Positions 12,828 through 25,609 are shown, counted from the first letter of the stretch. The stretch: 64,000 nt of DNA from Lithospermum erythrorhizon (GCA_019722365.1 JADFUC010001274.1:496001-560000); one strand, 5' to 3'. The notes: a model not told the origin generated them from the letters alone. Numbers and translations are program-made.

Positions 12828-15140
12828 AGCCGAGATTTGCTTCTGATCCATTGCGGTGGGCTTTGTTGAGAGAATTAAGGTATACGCGTTATGTTGAAGT
12901 GAGTTTTAAGATTATTTTGACCGTGTGGATGGGAAGTGTCTTAGTATTGATGTGTTAAAGGCGTTTGTAGGTGAATGTAGACCCGTTGTGTGATAGATCT
13001 GAAACTAAGTTTATCGTAAGTTTAATGATGATTGGGATAAAGGTTGTAGATTTGTTAGTAAAGATAGTGATGTGTTAGGTTTGTTGAAGTTTTCTAAGAC
13101 TGGAAAGGAGGTGGAAATATATGTGCAGCATGGTGACTTGGATGATATGTTGAGGCGGTGCCATTTGGAGAGATTAGGCATGGTGACTTGGATGATATGG
13201 GAGAGATTAGGATGGATTCTTATGGTTCAGTGTATCTCAATCCAGTTGATTCAGGGGATGATTTAGGAGATAGTTCATATAGTGATAGTGAGGGATCTGA
13301 TGCAGGATTTGTAGATGAGGAGTATGATATGGCTAATGATGATACTCTATTTGATAGGAATGTTGATGAAGATGTTGATGAGAGTGGTCCATTATCTCAT
13401 CTTGACTTTTGTTCATAATCACGATTCATGAAGCGGCTTAAGAGATAGTGATGGAGATGCTGATTTAAATTATGACAGTGATGGACTATGGAATGACAAG
13501 GAATCAAGTGATGTAGAAGGGGAACCATCAAAGTTAGATTGTTATCCTAAGTTTAACTAGTGATTCACCGGCCGGCTAGAAATTTGCTATAGGAATGACT
13601 ATTTAGTTAGGAGGAAGGAGTTGAAGGATGCCATTGTTAAAATATCAAAGATACGAGGTATAAAATATGCTAAGAATAAGAAGGAAAGGTTAGAGTAATT
13701 GTTAAAAGATGCTTGCTGCCGAGTGGTTTATATATCTTTAAGTTAAGTGGTGAAGTTGGTTTGCAAATTAGGAGAAATAGCACTTGGAGCAGCGCTTGTA
13801 TTCAGTTCTGATAATAAAATGTTAAGCTTCAACGTAGTTTGAAGCTGACATTATGTGAAGAAGTTTAGGAATGCCCTATTCTGAAATGGCTGATTTTAGG
13901 AAGGAAATGTCAACAAACTAGAATGACATGTTAGTAGATGGCAAGCATGGAGGGCCAAGGAAGCTGCTTTGAAAGTGATTTATGGTAATGAAGAGGAGCA
14001 GTTCAAGAGGTTGTGGGATTATTGTACAGAGGTAGTTACTACAAATGAAGGGCCCAAGTGTTATGTCAAGCGATTTGGCCGATAGAAGAAGAAACACGTA
14101 TTTGAGAGAGATAGTGCATGGGTTGGAAAGGATGCATTGATGGTTTTAAGAGTGGATGCGGGGAAGAGAGAAGTAGTTGGGGTAGATGGATGTCGTTTAA
14201 AAATAAAAGGGGGGGGGGGGGGGGACAAGCGCTGAATTGCGGTGGGCTTGATCGAACAATAATATCTTCCAATTGCGTATGAATTTAGTAGAGGTTGAAA
14301 ACAAAAATTAGGTTAGGAATGGTTTTGAGCCCTTTGTATGAGAGGATATTAGGGGCATCATTGATGAGCAAGAAGCGGGAAGGTGGACTTTTATGAGTAA
14401 TGGCGAAGGTTTGATTGAAGCTTTCAAGAGTGTTCTACAACATGTGAATCATAGGTTTTGTGTAAGGCATTTACATGAGAACAAGAGGCGAGGATTTGGG
14501 GACACGTATTTAAGCGGCTTTATGAATTTGTAGCTAGCTACCAGTACTACTGATATTTTGATTTGGCCATGGAAAAAATGAAGAAGCTTGATTTGAAAGC
14601 ATTTGAATGGTTTGGGGACAAAGATCCAGAAATGTGGAGCAGGGCTTTCTTCTCTACAATTCCCAAATGTGATGTGTTATTGAACAATATGTGTGAAGTG
14701 TTTAATTAGATTTCATTCTTGATGGGAATGACTTTGTGATCCTTGATGATGAATATGGTGAAAGATCTTATTATGATGAGAATGGAAATCGACAGAGAGA
14801 GGCAGAAAAATGGGAAGGAACTCTGTGTCCTAAACTGGCAGACTACTTACCACAGTATTAAAGAAGGCCTTGCGCTTGTGTCGATGAAATGTTGATAAAA
14901 GGAAAGTTTCAAATTGTACTCATCTTCCCTTTATCAAATTGGTGTGCGTTAGACTTGGAGAAAAACGGTCTTGGCGTGGGAAATGGCAACTCGGTGGGAT
15001 ACCGTGTCTGGCGTGCGTGTCTTTGCCGTAAAGGTTGGTCTCGTCGAGTGTGGAGCGTATGTACATGAATGCTACTGATTGCGAGAAAAGAGGAACAAAT
15101 GTATGTACATGAATGCGAGAAAGAGGAACAAATGTATGCA
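12828..15140 (+). pseudogene. MULE (MuDR-type) transposase pseudogene
   Basis: A cut-and-paste transposase relic spread over all three plus frames by stops and frameshifts. In order: an N-terminal region with acidic stretches (13150-13560); a MuDR DNA-binding-like segment (RKELKDAIVKISKIRGIKYA, near 13615); a conserved RAKEAALKVIYGNEEEQF then WDYCTEV (near 13960-14030); the transposase core with VGVDGCRLK (first catalytic Asp, near 14180); FMSNGEGLIEAFKSVL (near 14390); HRFCVRHLHEN; then MWSRAFFSTIPKCDVLLNNM (near 14630). A SWIM-type zinc-finger remnant (KWQLGGIPC) lies near 14980. The second acidic position is Asn where active relatives have SD, and a run of 16 G (14209-14224) interrupts the segment after the first Asp. 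The gene cannot be functional. Confidence 0.85.
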
Positions 15141-15619
15141 GCTAGTCCCAAGTCTATTTGTATGTATACATGAATGTAGAAAGAGGAACAAATATGGACC
15201 CGACTGTTGTTGACGGCTTGTTCAAGAGGAATTAAATGGATGCACCGTTTGAAATTTGTTCTCCGACCTTTATCCGAAGTCTCGATGCAATTTCAAGCCA
15301 AGCTAGCGGCTCAGAGACCAAGCCGAGCTTGAGCAGTCGATTCAGGAGGTCAAATAGCGCTTGCGGCCTCGACCCGTCGTATGGCCCCGGCCCGACTATT
15401 GGAATTGCGATTGAAACTCCATACACTGTTGTTGGGATGGCAGCAAGGACAACTTCGAACCTCAAATGAAACAGGCCTGAATGTCATCAAAGAGAAAGGT
15501 CGAGAAGTTTTTGAATGAAAGACCTGGAATTCGAGATTGATTTGTTGGCATTCCACGTTTTTGTTAAGCTATTTGAGCTCTTCTTTGAGCACTTGGCAGT
15601 CCATGTTTTTGTTAAACTA

Positions 15620-15725
15620 TTCCATACTGTTCGAGCTCTGTTTTTAGCAGCTTTTGAGCTCTTTTTTGAGCAGTTTTTGAGCTCTGTTTTTTAGCAGTTT
15701 TTGAGCTCTTTTTGAGCATTTTTGG
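15620..15725 (+). repeat. GAGCTC-rich short tandem repeat in the MULE
   Basis: Four to five imperfect copies of a unit of about 25 bp, of the form TTTTTGAGCTCTTTTTTGAGCAG. They lie between the transposase relic and the right inverted repeat. No coding potential is apparent. Confidence 0.6.
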
Positions 15726-16632
15726 TTGGAATCGTGCGATAATGGTGGAATCGTATGCGTGTTGAACCTTTTGACTTGCGTTTAGTGAAAAGCAGCTCAA
15801 TTAAAATTGCATTCATTGATTCTTTCATCCTATTGATACATGGAAACTAGATGATATGCGTACATGCAAATAGGATTCCTATGACTAGTATTATATGACA
15901 ACTTTGAAATACTTTTCTAACTTTGCGATTTCGAACTTCCATTTATTATATTTCTTGGTAACCCAAATATAATTGCACTTACTCACTTGGTGGAACTTGG
16001 CCAGGTCCTTCAAACCCAAAATCCATAACCATAATCACTCTACAAAATCACTAATATTAGATTCAAAAACAAAAACCTCTTAAAAACGAGGATAAAACAA
16101 AAATAAAAGTATATTTTAACCTTTGGACATTTGATAAACCGTCGACCTTCATTTTCTATGGCGTAGTGGGTTGCAAATTAGGCATTAATGCTTCCTCCAC
16201 TACTTCGTTGTTAATGCCTTCTAAGTTTGAAGAATCTGGCTTTTGTGACATTATTTTGGAATGAGTAATAGGTGTATGTATGACAATATAGTGGGTGAAA
16301 GGAGGGTAGATATAAGTTGTAAAATGGAGGGAAATTTAATGAATTTGGTGGGAAAAAAGTTGGAGTTCGCCCAGTATTTGGAGGAAAAACATCAAAAAAT
16401 CAAAAGTATTCATAATTATATTTAATCCCCAAAAGTGCTTGAAATTATATTATCGCTGAAATTGGCCCCCCAACGTTATAAAAGCGTTACTTGTTATAGG
16501 AATTAATATTTTAGGGACTAAATGCGATCGAAACGATTCTTTGAGATTAAATCTATGACGATTATTCATTTCTTGGGATCGAAATCGCACCGTCATCATA
16601 ACTACTTGGGACCTTGAATACAATTTCTCTAA

Positions 16633-16803
16633 AAGTAAAGATATATTCACTTGCGATAATGTCGCGATCCTTATTTAAATTACGAGTTAAATTTATTGAG
16701 AGTGGATTGAATAATATTGAGAATTATAGATGCGATAATGTATTAAGAAATTCATTCTTAGATAGATTAAGAATTTCCATATGTATTACATAATGAATTT
16801 TAT
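16633..16803 (+). repeat. Direct repeat A, right copy
   Basis: The second copy of the 170-bp repeat seen at 11681-11850, in the same orientation. It begins about 12 bp outside the right MULE inverted repeat. Shared blocks include TTTAAATTACGAGTTAAATT, GATGCGATAATGTATTAAGA and GTATTACATAATGAATTT. Confidence 0.8.
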
Positions 16804-17482
16804 TTATTTATAATTAATTAATTTTAATATAGAGTCCATACATTCTTAACATAAATAATTTGTATTCATAACATTACTATTAGCAATTTAGAAAGTTATA
16901 ACCAATAGTTGAAGTGTGAAATTCATTGGGACAACATTTGTGGGATTTTAAAACGTATATCTACTAGTCTAGATTTTTTATACTTGACATCTTAAACACA
17001 CACAAATTAAGAAAATATGTAATTTTACATTTAAATACTTAGCTAATGATATATCAATAATTGTATTGATTTTATAACAAAAAATAGTAGTCAAACGTTG
17101 CACTGAGAATGCAGAATGTCAAATAATTAAAATTATTTTTTTAAGGCTCAAATTCATACAAGAACCTAAACTACATGAAACATTTCAAGGTAAGTACTTG
17201 AACATTTCAAATAGATATTTGATTTGAGGGCTCTTTTGGCACCAAATCTTTTAAAACATGTGACAATTGAACTTTTTACGAGGAGTAATTTCATCAGACA
17301 ACTATATACTCGAAAGTGCAAGTGCCTCGGCCTGAGGCCCAGGTCGTTGCAGCGTCTGTTGCCCGAGCATTATCGGGGAACAAGTTGTGCTTGTTTCGAA
17401 ACCATGGATTGAGGATAGAATTAAAAGAAGAATAGAGTTAGATGAGAATAGAAAAAGATTTAGGTTGAGAAAGAGAAAATAT

Positions 17483-17483
<1 letters not shown>
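16804..17483. other. Gene-free intergenic DNA
   Basis: AT-rich DNA apart from a short GC-richer patch at 17320-17400, which may be a retroelement scrap. No supported gene; the small frame at 17224-17412 has no recognisable similarity. Confidence 0.5.

Positions 17484-17512
<29 letters not shown>
17484..17512 (+). repeat. (AG)n microsatellite
   Basis: An uninterrupted AG/GA dinucleotide run of 29 bases just before direct repeat B. Likely length-polymorphic. Confidence 0.95.
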
Positions 17513-17514
<2 letters not shown>

Positions 17515-17522
17515 CATAGAAG

Positions 17523-17690
17523 ATAGATGAAGCTAAATTAACGTTTTATTTAACTGAGTAATTTTACCGATACGTTATTGTTATGAATCCTGTTGGTAGC
17601 GTCTTGTACTTGATATGATGTCTTTTGAAATATAAAATACAAATACTTGACTTTTGACTTAGTATGCTTAATTAATGTGTGATTACATTT
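17523..17690 (+). repeat. Direct repeat B, left copy
   Basis: About 170 bp starting ATAGATGAAGCTAAATTAAC and ending near TTAATTAATGTGTG. It recurs at 25610-25777 in the same orientation, with shared blocks ATACGTTATT, GATGTCTTTTG, AATATAAAAT and CTTAATTAATGTGTG, about 75% identical by eye. Both copies are preceded by GA/AG-rich DNA. It could be an old LTR fragment or a segmental duplication bracketing the 8 kb of decayed repeats between the copies. Confidence 0.7.
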
Positions 17691-20269
17691 TGTGTCATGA
17701 ATAAGATCGTATGATACCTCCCAGCCCAAGATCACTTTGTCACCGAGGATCGCTGACATTCCGCTTCCCTGCGGCGTCACGTAAAGTATGTGAAATCTAA
17801 ATCAGTTGACCCGTTTTGGACATATTGACCGTGTGACCATTAACACTGTGACAAAAATCGGCCGAATTGGCTAGCAGCTTAGAATGAGTGGGCCGTATTT
17901 GGAGATTGGCTGAAATGGTTCGGATGCTCGTAATATCGGGATCAGCGGATGCACAAATAAAAAACTCCTTGTAGCGGTGATTTCTCCTTCTCACCGAGCG
18001 ACATGTGCAGCGCGAATACATTGGTGATCACGGTTGCTTTCATTGCTTGTGTGCTCAGCGTAGAAAGTAGTTTACATAAACATTTTCAGTTGCTTTTATT
18101 GCTGACCCGTATACATGAATCGCGATATTGAGAAAACCGTTTAACCACTAACGATGCGGTACAAATAGTGGTATGAAACTGGTAGGCGGCAAAGCGATGA
18201 CCAGTATGAGCGCTTGAGCGTTTTCTTTCTCGTGATCATTAAGGTTACGACCACGTAGAACCGTGACTTTTTGCAGCTTATGGTAGCGAGCCAATCATAT
18301 ATTAGGGAGAAGATAAGATGATAAGTTGGAATAGAAAAATTTGTTGTTTGAATGTTGTGTTATGGTGTAAGAGGGTGTTGCCTTAAGTTTATTGACGTAA
18401 GATATTATTATGAGACTCACGAGCCGAATCTTATCTGGGGGAATTTGAGTAGGTATGAGGTGTCGTGATATTGGATTGGCCAAGGCGTGTCGAGAAGGGT
18501 GCGTTGAGATTATGTCGGCGGAGGTTGGGTTACGAGTAAATTTGAGGCCTTGAGGGAGTACATAAAGGTGTGGAGTAGGCTGTGTCTTCGTTCAGGTACT
18601 AATATTATGAGAATAGTATACTAGTTGCTTTCGGTGGAATATTTTGAGGAGAAATCGAGAGGAAAAATCGGAGTCGAATAGTCAATCTGACGAATCGGTC
18701 GGTCGGTAGTATATTTCGGGTTATGAGCATTTAAAGTTACAATTGAATGGAATGATATTATTTGGGGTTAGAAGTTAAATTTATGTTGGGTTGTGTTGTT
18801 AAGCAGGAAGAGAAGCTAAGCCAGAAAACCCCCTAACGGCAAGCGGCGAGTCTTGAGATATTTTGTTGTGCGGACCCCTTGAGACACTTTTTATCTTTAT
18901 CCTTAAGCTTAGTCGTAAATCATTAAATCATGTGCTTTCTTCCCTCCCGTCTTAATGGCGAAATTCCGCAAACCGCCTCAAAGAAAAAAAAAAAATTCAA
19001 TTTTAGCATAATTTGGCGAGCTTTGGTCTGAAATTTTGGAGAGATTAGGAGCGTTACTGACTTTGAGGTAAGAAAGTTCAAATCTTTGGAGTATTTCTTG
19101 AGTTAGAGGATGTTGACTTTTGAGAATTTGAGTTGGCTTTTTGAGCTTTGATGTTTATTTATGTTATAAATTGTCGTTTAAAACTTTAGATTATCGTATA
19201 ACGGTTGATAATTATGTCGATTTATGGGGTTGAAAAATGTTGAGGAATATTGTTGACTTTTGTTGACTTTGTAGAGTTTTCTAAATGGTGTTTAAATGAT
19301 GAAGTGTATTAACTTGGACTTTATTTAGGATTGTTTTGAGGTGTAAATTGTGATTTTGTGGTGATTAGAGAATGTTCGGATATTTCGAGTTCTGTAAGTT
19401 GAATAGTGAATTGATTGGAGATTAAAGATGATTAGAAATGTGATGATTAGTTGTTAATATCAGACGTTAGGTTGCTGAAACTAGTAATTTGGAACTTGAT
19501 GCGTTAATAGGAAAGGTTGCGAACTTAAGTTGGAATAAGGTTGTCGAGGAGACTTTGTTGGAGTTATTTTGGGGAGATTATCGGTATGAGATTATATATG
19601 TAGGTAGAATATTATATTATTAGTTGTGTTATAAGTATTAATTATAATTTTGAATGTTTTTTAGGCGTTGATCATGGGTAAAGGTCATTTGTTGTGATTG
19701 CGTGGAGTTTTATTTAGTAGCGAAGGTGAGTACTAATCTAGCAGGGAGTTTTACTTATCGCGTGTATAAGTATATGTTGTTGTCTTGTTGGTTGTCTTGA
19801 GGATATGTTATTTGTTATTCATTTATCACGAGATGATCGTAGATGTGTTGGTTATATATATAGTTGATTGTGTGCTTTGGCTTGGGGTTATGTTGCCTCA
19901 CTTGTAATGTATGATTTTTGGTGTTTTTGGGATGAAAGTTGTTATTTCTGTGTTGGTTGTGTCGGTGGTCTGAGTCGTATAGATGTTTTTGTGGTGGTCT
20001 TTGAGTCGTATTAGGAAGAAGAGTTGTATATGAGTTGATGTTGTCGGTTGAGTTGATGTTGCTGTTGAGTTGATTTGTCGGTATGCTGGCTTGCGTTCCT
20101 GATGCGATTTGGTGAGTTGCCTGCGTGCCCAGTAGCGATTCGGTGATTCTTCCGTACCGTTGCGATTAGGTGATAGGCTTGTGTCGACGGGCATAAGTTT
20201 CTCCTGCCGGAGTTGAGTTGATTATATGCGCGTGGTTGTAGAAATCCGGACTTATATTGAGGTTGTAGG

Positions 20270-20352
20270 GTTGTTGAGTTATTTCTTTGTTGAGTTGTTG
20301 AGTTGACACTATTGTTGAGTTGTTGAGTTGTTGAGTCGATTGAGTGGGTTGG
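20270..20352 (+). repeat. GTTGAGTTGTTGA low-complexity tandem repeat
   Basis: Short imperfect repeats of GTTGA/GTTGTTGA. On the minus strand they create Gln/Asn/Thr-rich open frames (20166-20372) that are products of the repeat, not a gene. Confidence 0.7.
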
Positions 20353-21799
20353 TTGTACAGTTGAGTAGTCATGTTGTCGGGGTCGTTGTGTTGAGTCTAT
20401 TTGGTTGTATTATATGTTGTTTAGACTTTTTGGTGTTGTGATATGTTTTATATGATTCATTTTATATGTTTATGACTTCATTTACTTTTATGGATATTGC
20501 GTTGATTCGTTAGAGGTTCTTTGATGAATTGATGTCGAATTAAGATTTGGGGTTGATTATGGATCATATTATCGAATTTCTTGTGTGGATCTAGGTTGGT
20601 ATTAAATTCGTTGTACATTAACTGAGGTTAAAATTTGAGTTGATTGATGGTTGAGATAACGTTGAGTGAGAGCAGTAGGTGCAAGAGCATTATAAGCGAA
20701 GTTTATGCTCGTATAGGCGATGTTGATGATATTTTATATATGGTGGAAAATTAGATTGAATGTGTTGGTATATAAGTTATGATCCCGATCATGACGTTGA
20801 TCTGAATTAAAAAGGTGAATAAGTTATTATACTAAATGAGGAATTTGGAGATAATTCGTGTAGGTTATCTTGATTGAAGAAATATGTTACTTGGTTGTAT
20901 TAAGATAAGGAAACAATGTGGAGATTTATTATAAGAAAATATTTTACGATATGAAATAGGTATGTGACTATGATTTGGAGTATCACTTTAAAGGTGAGGC
21001 TAGGATAGTTAATTGGAGTTGTGTAGGTTTTGGTGTGGTGTATGTATGGTGGGTATCCACCCCAAGGTATGACCATTGAGTTGTATGTTGAGTTGTTGTA
21101 TGTTAGAGTTGTATATTAGATATTTAAGGTGATTAAGTTTATGCTTTAGCGAGTAAGTGGTTGGCGTGAGGGTGGGTTTATCGGTGTTAGTTGAAAAGCC
21201 GTTAAGAAAATATTTATCATTTGAGGCCGCAGAAATATATAATACTTGTGAATGTATAGTTGTCAGATAGGTAATGGACTTAAGTTACTTTGTGTGTATG
21301 TGTGGTGGATTATACGTGATATTTGTATTCCCGGCTTCGAACTTCATAGTGACTCCACTATTCGATTGGGCGGGCGTCTTTATCTTTAGGTTGTTGCTTG
21401 GGATGACCGGGAATCTTTGGCCGGTAGTTCTGCGCCCGTGAAGATGGCGATGGTGACTTGAAGACTTTTCAGCAGTCATACTTTTATTTTCTTTGGAGTT
21501 TTTGTTGTATATAATAATTATATGTTGTAAAACCAGGTGTTTGATGTTGTATTTATATTATTCTTTTCGATTGTTGTAGTGTTGGTAGTTACTTTAGATG
21601 GAGCCAAAGTTGTATAGTTTTATTTATCATGTTAAATGAAGTCATTTTTATTGTTATAAAATGCGTTGGTATTCTGATTATTCGGGTTGATGGCGGTCGG
21701 CGCCGAGGCGCGCAGGAAGCGGTCGTTCTGAACTAGCAGGTTTGTCGGGAATCTGGTCAGTAGCATCTGTATGGTATGTTAATTGGCACGAAGTTATGT

Positions 21800-22010
21800 A
21801 GTTTACATAATTGGTTGCAGTAACGGAAACTATTGTCTTTGGTCAAAATGTATCACAGTGTTGCCGTTTGAATCTAGGCATAATAGGCTTTGGTCGCTGC
21901 GTATTACTTTTTACATAATTGGTTGATAACCCTCTTTATTATAGTTGATTGAAATGTATGCGGTGTTGCCGTTTTGAGTCGAGTATAGTAGATCTTGATA
22001 CTTGTACATT
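21800..22010 (+). repeat. Two-copy tandem repeat of about 105 bp
   Basis: The blocks TTTACATAATTGGTTG, AAATGTAT and GTGTTGCCGTTT occur in the same order at about 21803-21905 and again at about 21910-22010. The copies are diverged. It lies in decayed repeat DNA and has no coding content. Confidence 0.55.
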
Positions 22011-24880
22011 TTGTGAGATTTGGAAATGCAATTATTATATTTACAATTCATTTATAAATACGTGTAGTTATTTTGAGCTTCTGTTGTTTATTTTAAAGTT
22101 CGTATTTCTTATTATGTTTGACATATTAAGTTTACTGTTACATATACCATTCATTAGGAAAACTAAATGCATGACTTTTATAATGTGAAATAAAATAGAA
22201 AGTTAGGAGAAATCCGAATGACTTGTTGAAATAAAGTATTCTGTGATCTCCTTGACCATTCTGTCCAGTGGTTGTATATTACTCTTAGAGGATAAACTTT
22301 AAATACCACAAACATTTAAGACTTGATTCGATCATGTTGATCGTTGCATGAAATTTTCTTAGTGAGCAGCGATCATATTATGATTGAAGATAATTAATTT
22401 TTTATTCAATCCAAAGGTGATGATGCTATGAAGACAGTATGTGTATTGTATGTAGCCACCAAAGCAAAGCCTTAAATAATAAATAGTTTGATCTCTTTTA
22501 TAACTCAATTGAGAAAAACTATTGAATGATCTTGAATATTGTGTATCTACGTTTCCACGACATGTGATTGGTATTTAGTTTCTTTAACATGGTGAGAGAG
22601 CATGGTTCATGGTGTGATGAAACAAAGACATGGTATGTAGAATAAGCAAGTTATCTATTCAATTCTCAGCATCAACATGCGGATGGTGAACATGGAACTA
22701 TAAGTTGAAGTTAATGATTGACTTCGTTATTTAGAACTTCAAAGCATAGAAAGAAAGGATTTTAAGTAACATTTAGAATTGAAGAGATTTGATTAAACCT
22801 CGTATCTCGAATAATTTTGTTATCAAGCCGTAATATGTAGCTGAAATTACCGATTAAAGAACACTAGTTTTGACTCGCGTGATTGATCTGAATATGAGCA
22901 GTATACTTGATAAAATTTAGAAGACGGATACAAAAGAAAGTTATCGAGGCTGCGTGTAATGATAGGTAGCGAAGCTACGTTATAAAGCCTTGTGATTTTA
23001 AATCATAATGAAGGTGGTTGGATTACAAACTATTTTGCTTTGCCTTTGTAAGAGTGAAAAGAATGTCATGTTTGACTTACACGTTTCCATATCGGGTGAT
23101 TCGATTAAGGAAACATTACTCTACTATTGCTTTTAAAAAGGACACGCTTGAACAACAAGCGATTGAATAATATGGATAATGGCTTCGAGCAAGACTTGAG
23201 TATAATCTTGAAAAAGATGGACTAAATCGACTTCTTTACTAGACTTAGTGGGAGGTTATTTAGTCAAATTAAGTTTGTATGTTTACATACAAATTAATTA
23301 AAAATTTGAGGTCATTGAATGATACGTCGAGTTGATAAAGAGTATGGAAATGACCATATGGATACTATCGAGTTACGAGTCGGAAGTATCGTCGATATAA
23401 GTAATATATCATCCAGAAGAATGAGACGTCATTAATCTTAAAAGCATTACTTGTTAAGATAAGTAATTAAGGGTATGTTTAATGAAGTTAAACAGATTGA
23501 TGAGATCTTTCAATTTCATATACGAAGATAATTTCATTGACTTAGATGTGTCGTTAGTTGAGTGATACAGTAAAGTTGTGTTTAATATTAATTTGAAACA
23601 CAAGAATGAAATAATTTCACACTATTAATGTTCTTACGCCTACCTTTAAAATTAATTTATTCATATTGACGGTGAGAACTGACTCAAGAGTTGTTTGATA
23701 AAAAACTTTGAAGCGTCTCGTATAGGATAAGTTAGTATTATGTCATTATAGTAGACATAATTTAACTCAGTCAGTTGATAAGAATCATTTGTACATAACC
23801 GGAAGGAAGGTGGTATTTATTTCCATCGGCTATAATTATTTGTGATTTATTGTAATTATAAAAGTCTTCATTATAAAGTACAAATAGTGGAAATAAATAT
23901 GTGACTTGAATTAATTGAAGTAGGCCGTAGGAGATACCCGATCAGTATTAGAAACCGGTTATATCGAGGAGTATCCGCTCTTGATGCGTTTAAAGCTAAA
24001 TCTTGTTGATCTGAATGACAACATGAATAAATAATACTCGATAAAATTGCGAATTCGTTTAAATGAAATAAGATGTGAATACATGGATTGAGTATAAAAG
24101 GCTACATTTTACACATACGGATGGTGATTAAATCGGGGTAAGAGCCCGTTGTATTACTTTACGGATGGTGAATCATCGAGTAATAAATGTATTCTCATTA
24201 AATGGTGTCGGTCATGAATGGCGTTTAATCGCATCGTTTGGTTGAGAAACCAAGATTAAGCGTATTACGTTGTGGTTGGTATGTTCATGTTTATTTTAAA
24301 CTTTTCTTTATTCTTTATTCCGCAAGTTTGTAACATGTAGATTAAGCAAGTTATCAAAAGAATGTTCCTAAGTAATGATCGGCGATGATGGATCTGCGTT
24401 GTTATTGGGCTAACTGTCTCGGCGAGAATATAAAGAAAGTTTATATCTTCTTAGAATCACAAGTTGAGCTTAAGATTGAGTATAATGGAGTTAAATTTAC
24501 GACTTTGATCTTGATGAAAGCAATATGAATCGAAGTGATGAAGAGCCTTGATTCTTAAAGGTTAGTGGGGCGTAAGCACATAAATGAAGTTTTATACGCT
24601 AAATATTAAAGAAATCCTCCTGACGCCCAAAAGGTATAGTAGTGATTAGGTTCTTTGTACATTTGTGGGCGCTAAATATATGTACGTCTTATGTCGATCG
24701 CATTATATAATAATGACTTGCGTGACATTTGTTTGTCGAGTTTAAGATGTCGTGAAGGCCGAGGTAATTGAAATCTATAATAGATTAAATTATAAATAAA
24801 ATGATTCTTTTATTGACCAAGCTATTTCTTCGTTAGAGGTCTAATCCCAGCCCCAGTAAGTGCAGCGTTAATGAGAGTGG

Positions 24881-25560
24881 TTAAATTACATTACATGTAA
24901 TATGATTCGCGTATAAGCGTCGAGGTCGTATTGTTGTCTTGTGACTATGACGTGGCATGAATTCGTGATTGGAATTGTGAAGTTTTACTAAAGGTATTAG
25001 CGGATTGAATACGACTTTGGTAGCCAACTTTAAGAATAAATTGCTTATAGTTACATGGAATGGATCGATTGTTGTCTTGGCACATGGCGAATGTGATAAT
25101 AGCATTATGGACGGTTGTACCGTATGAAAGCTATTAGCCAAGAATTTCAATAATAGGGTGGCTACAGTATTAACCAGATGGTAAACTAAAATGAAACTTG
25201 AACTTCGGTATTACGAAACGACGGTCGATATGTTTTGTTGGTAATGTTGTTAAAGAATATGTGCATTTAATAAAACCAGATGTGTTTGACACGCTTTGGG
25301 TTGTGTTGTAAACTGCGATAGAGCAGAAGTGGCTGAAGCCGTTTGATCGTGAGTAGATGCGTAGTATGTCGAGGATAATCTTAGTCATCAATGATTCGGC
25401 AGTTGAGGGTTGATGGCAGATATGGTAAACTTGTAAGTAGTATTCGATAAAGGATGTGATTATAATCGTATCCTTTTGCTTTAAATGTCTGAAATGACCT
25501 AATAATTCATACGAGAAGCTTGAAGAAGATGGAGGATGTTGTTGAGTGTGAAAGTTGTTA
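24881..25560 (-). pseudogene. Possible degenerate Ty3/gypsy integrase remnant
   Basis: Read on the minus strand from about 25560 downward, short segments in different frames resemble the integrase core of plant gypsy elements. One (25170-25391) resembles the block around the first catalytic Asp and the following conserved His-Phe; the next resembles the stretch leading to the second Asp and Phe-Trp. Conserved positions match only in part, and stops interrupt all frames. If correct, the rest of the pol gene would have lain above 25.56 kb, where direct repeat B interrupts it. This is a weak call made from by-eye similarity, not alignment. Confidence 0.3.
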
Positions 25561-25609
25561 GAAGCATCTTGAGAAATGAAAAGACTAGAGAGAAAAAGAA
25601 GCAGCAGAA

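Larger units (their letters stand above)
11853..16620 (+). mobile_element. Mutator-like element (MULE) with long degenerate TIRs
   Basis: A 4.8-kb DNA transposon relic. The left terminal inverted repeat (about 11853-12055) and right terminal inverted repeat (about 16460-16620) match when one is reverse-complemented. Shared blocks include GGTGCGATTT, CGCRTTTAGTCCC, AAAATATTAATT, TTTTATAACGTT and GGGGxGGCCAAT in the same order over about 170 bp, with many substitutions. The left end also carries a partial second copy of its terminus (GGTGCGATTTGGTC near 11870 and GTGCGATTTGGTCC near 11925). Inside are a telo-box-like array, a broken MuDR-type transposase and a GAGCTC-rich tandem stretch. No clear 9-bp target duplication is visible; instead a 170-bp direct repeat lies at both edges. 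It is inactive by sequence. Confidence 0.8.
17691..24880. other. Decayed, C-poor transposon-like DNA without genes
   Basis: About 7 kb with no long open frame in any reading frame. From about 18.6 kb onward the plus strand is visibly rich in G and T and poor in C, for example GTTGAGTTGTTGAGTTG repeats at 20270-20350. A GC-rich patch at 21680-21730 (GGCGGTCGGCGCCGAGGCGC) and a tandem pair near 21800-22010 are also present. The pattern fits old LTR-retrotransposon DNA eroded by mutation, but I cannot place LTR ends or a family for most of it. Confidence 0.45.

Noticed and set aside
13158..13418. Acidic 86-codon frame as a separate gene
   Set aside because: It is the acidic N-terminal part of the decayed MULE transposase, not an independent gene.
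15236..15469. Overlapping 77-codon frames on both strands
   Set aside because: They lie inside the MULE after the SWIM remnant; probably the decayed transposase C-terminus or element filler.
20166..20372. Gln/Asn/Thr-rich minus-strand frame
   Set aside because: Created by GTTGA short repeats on the other strand.
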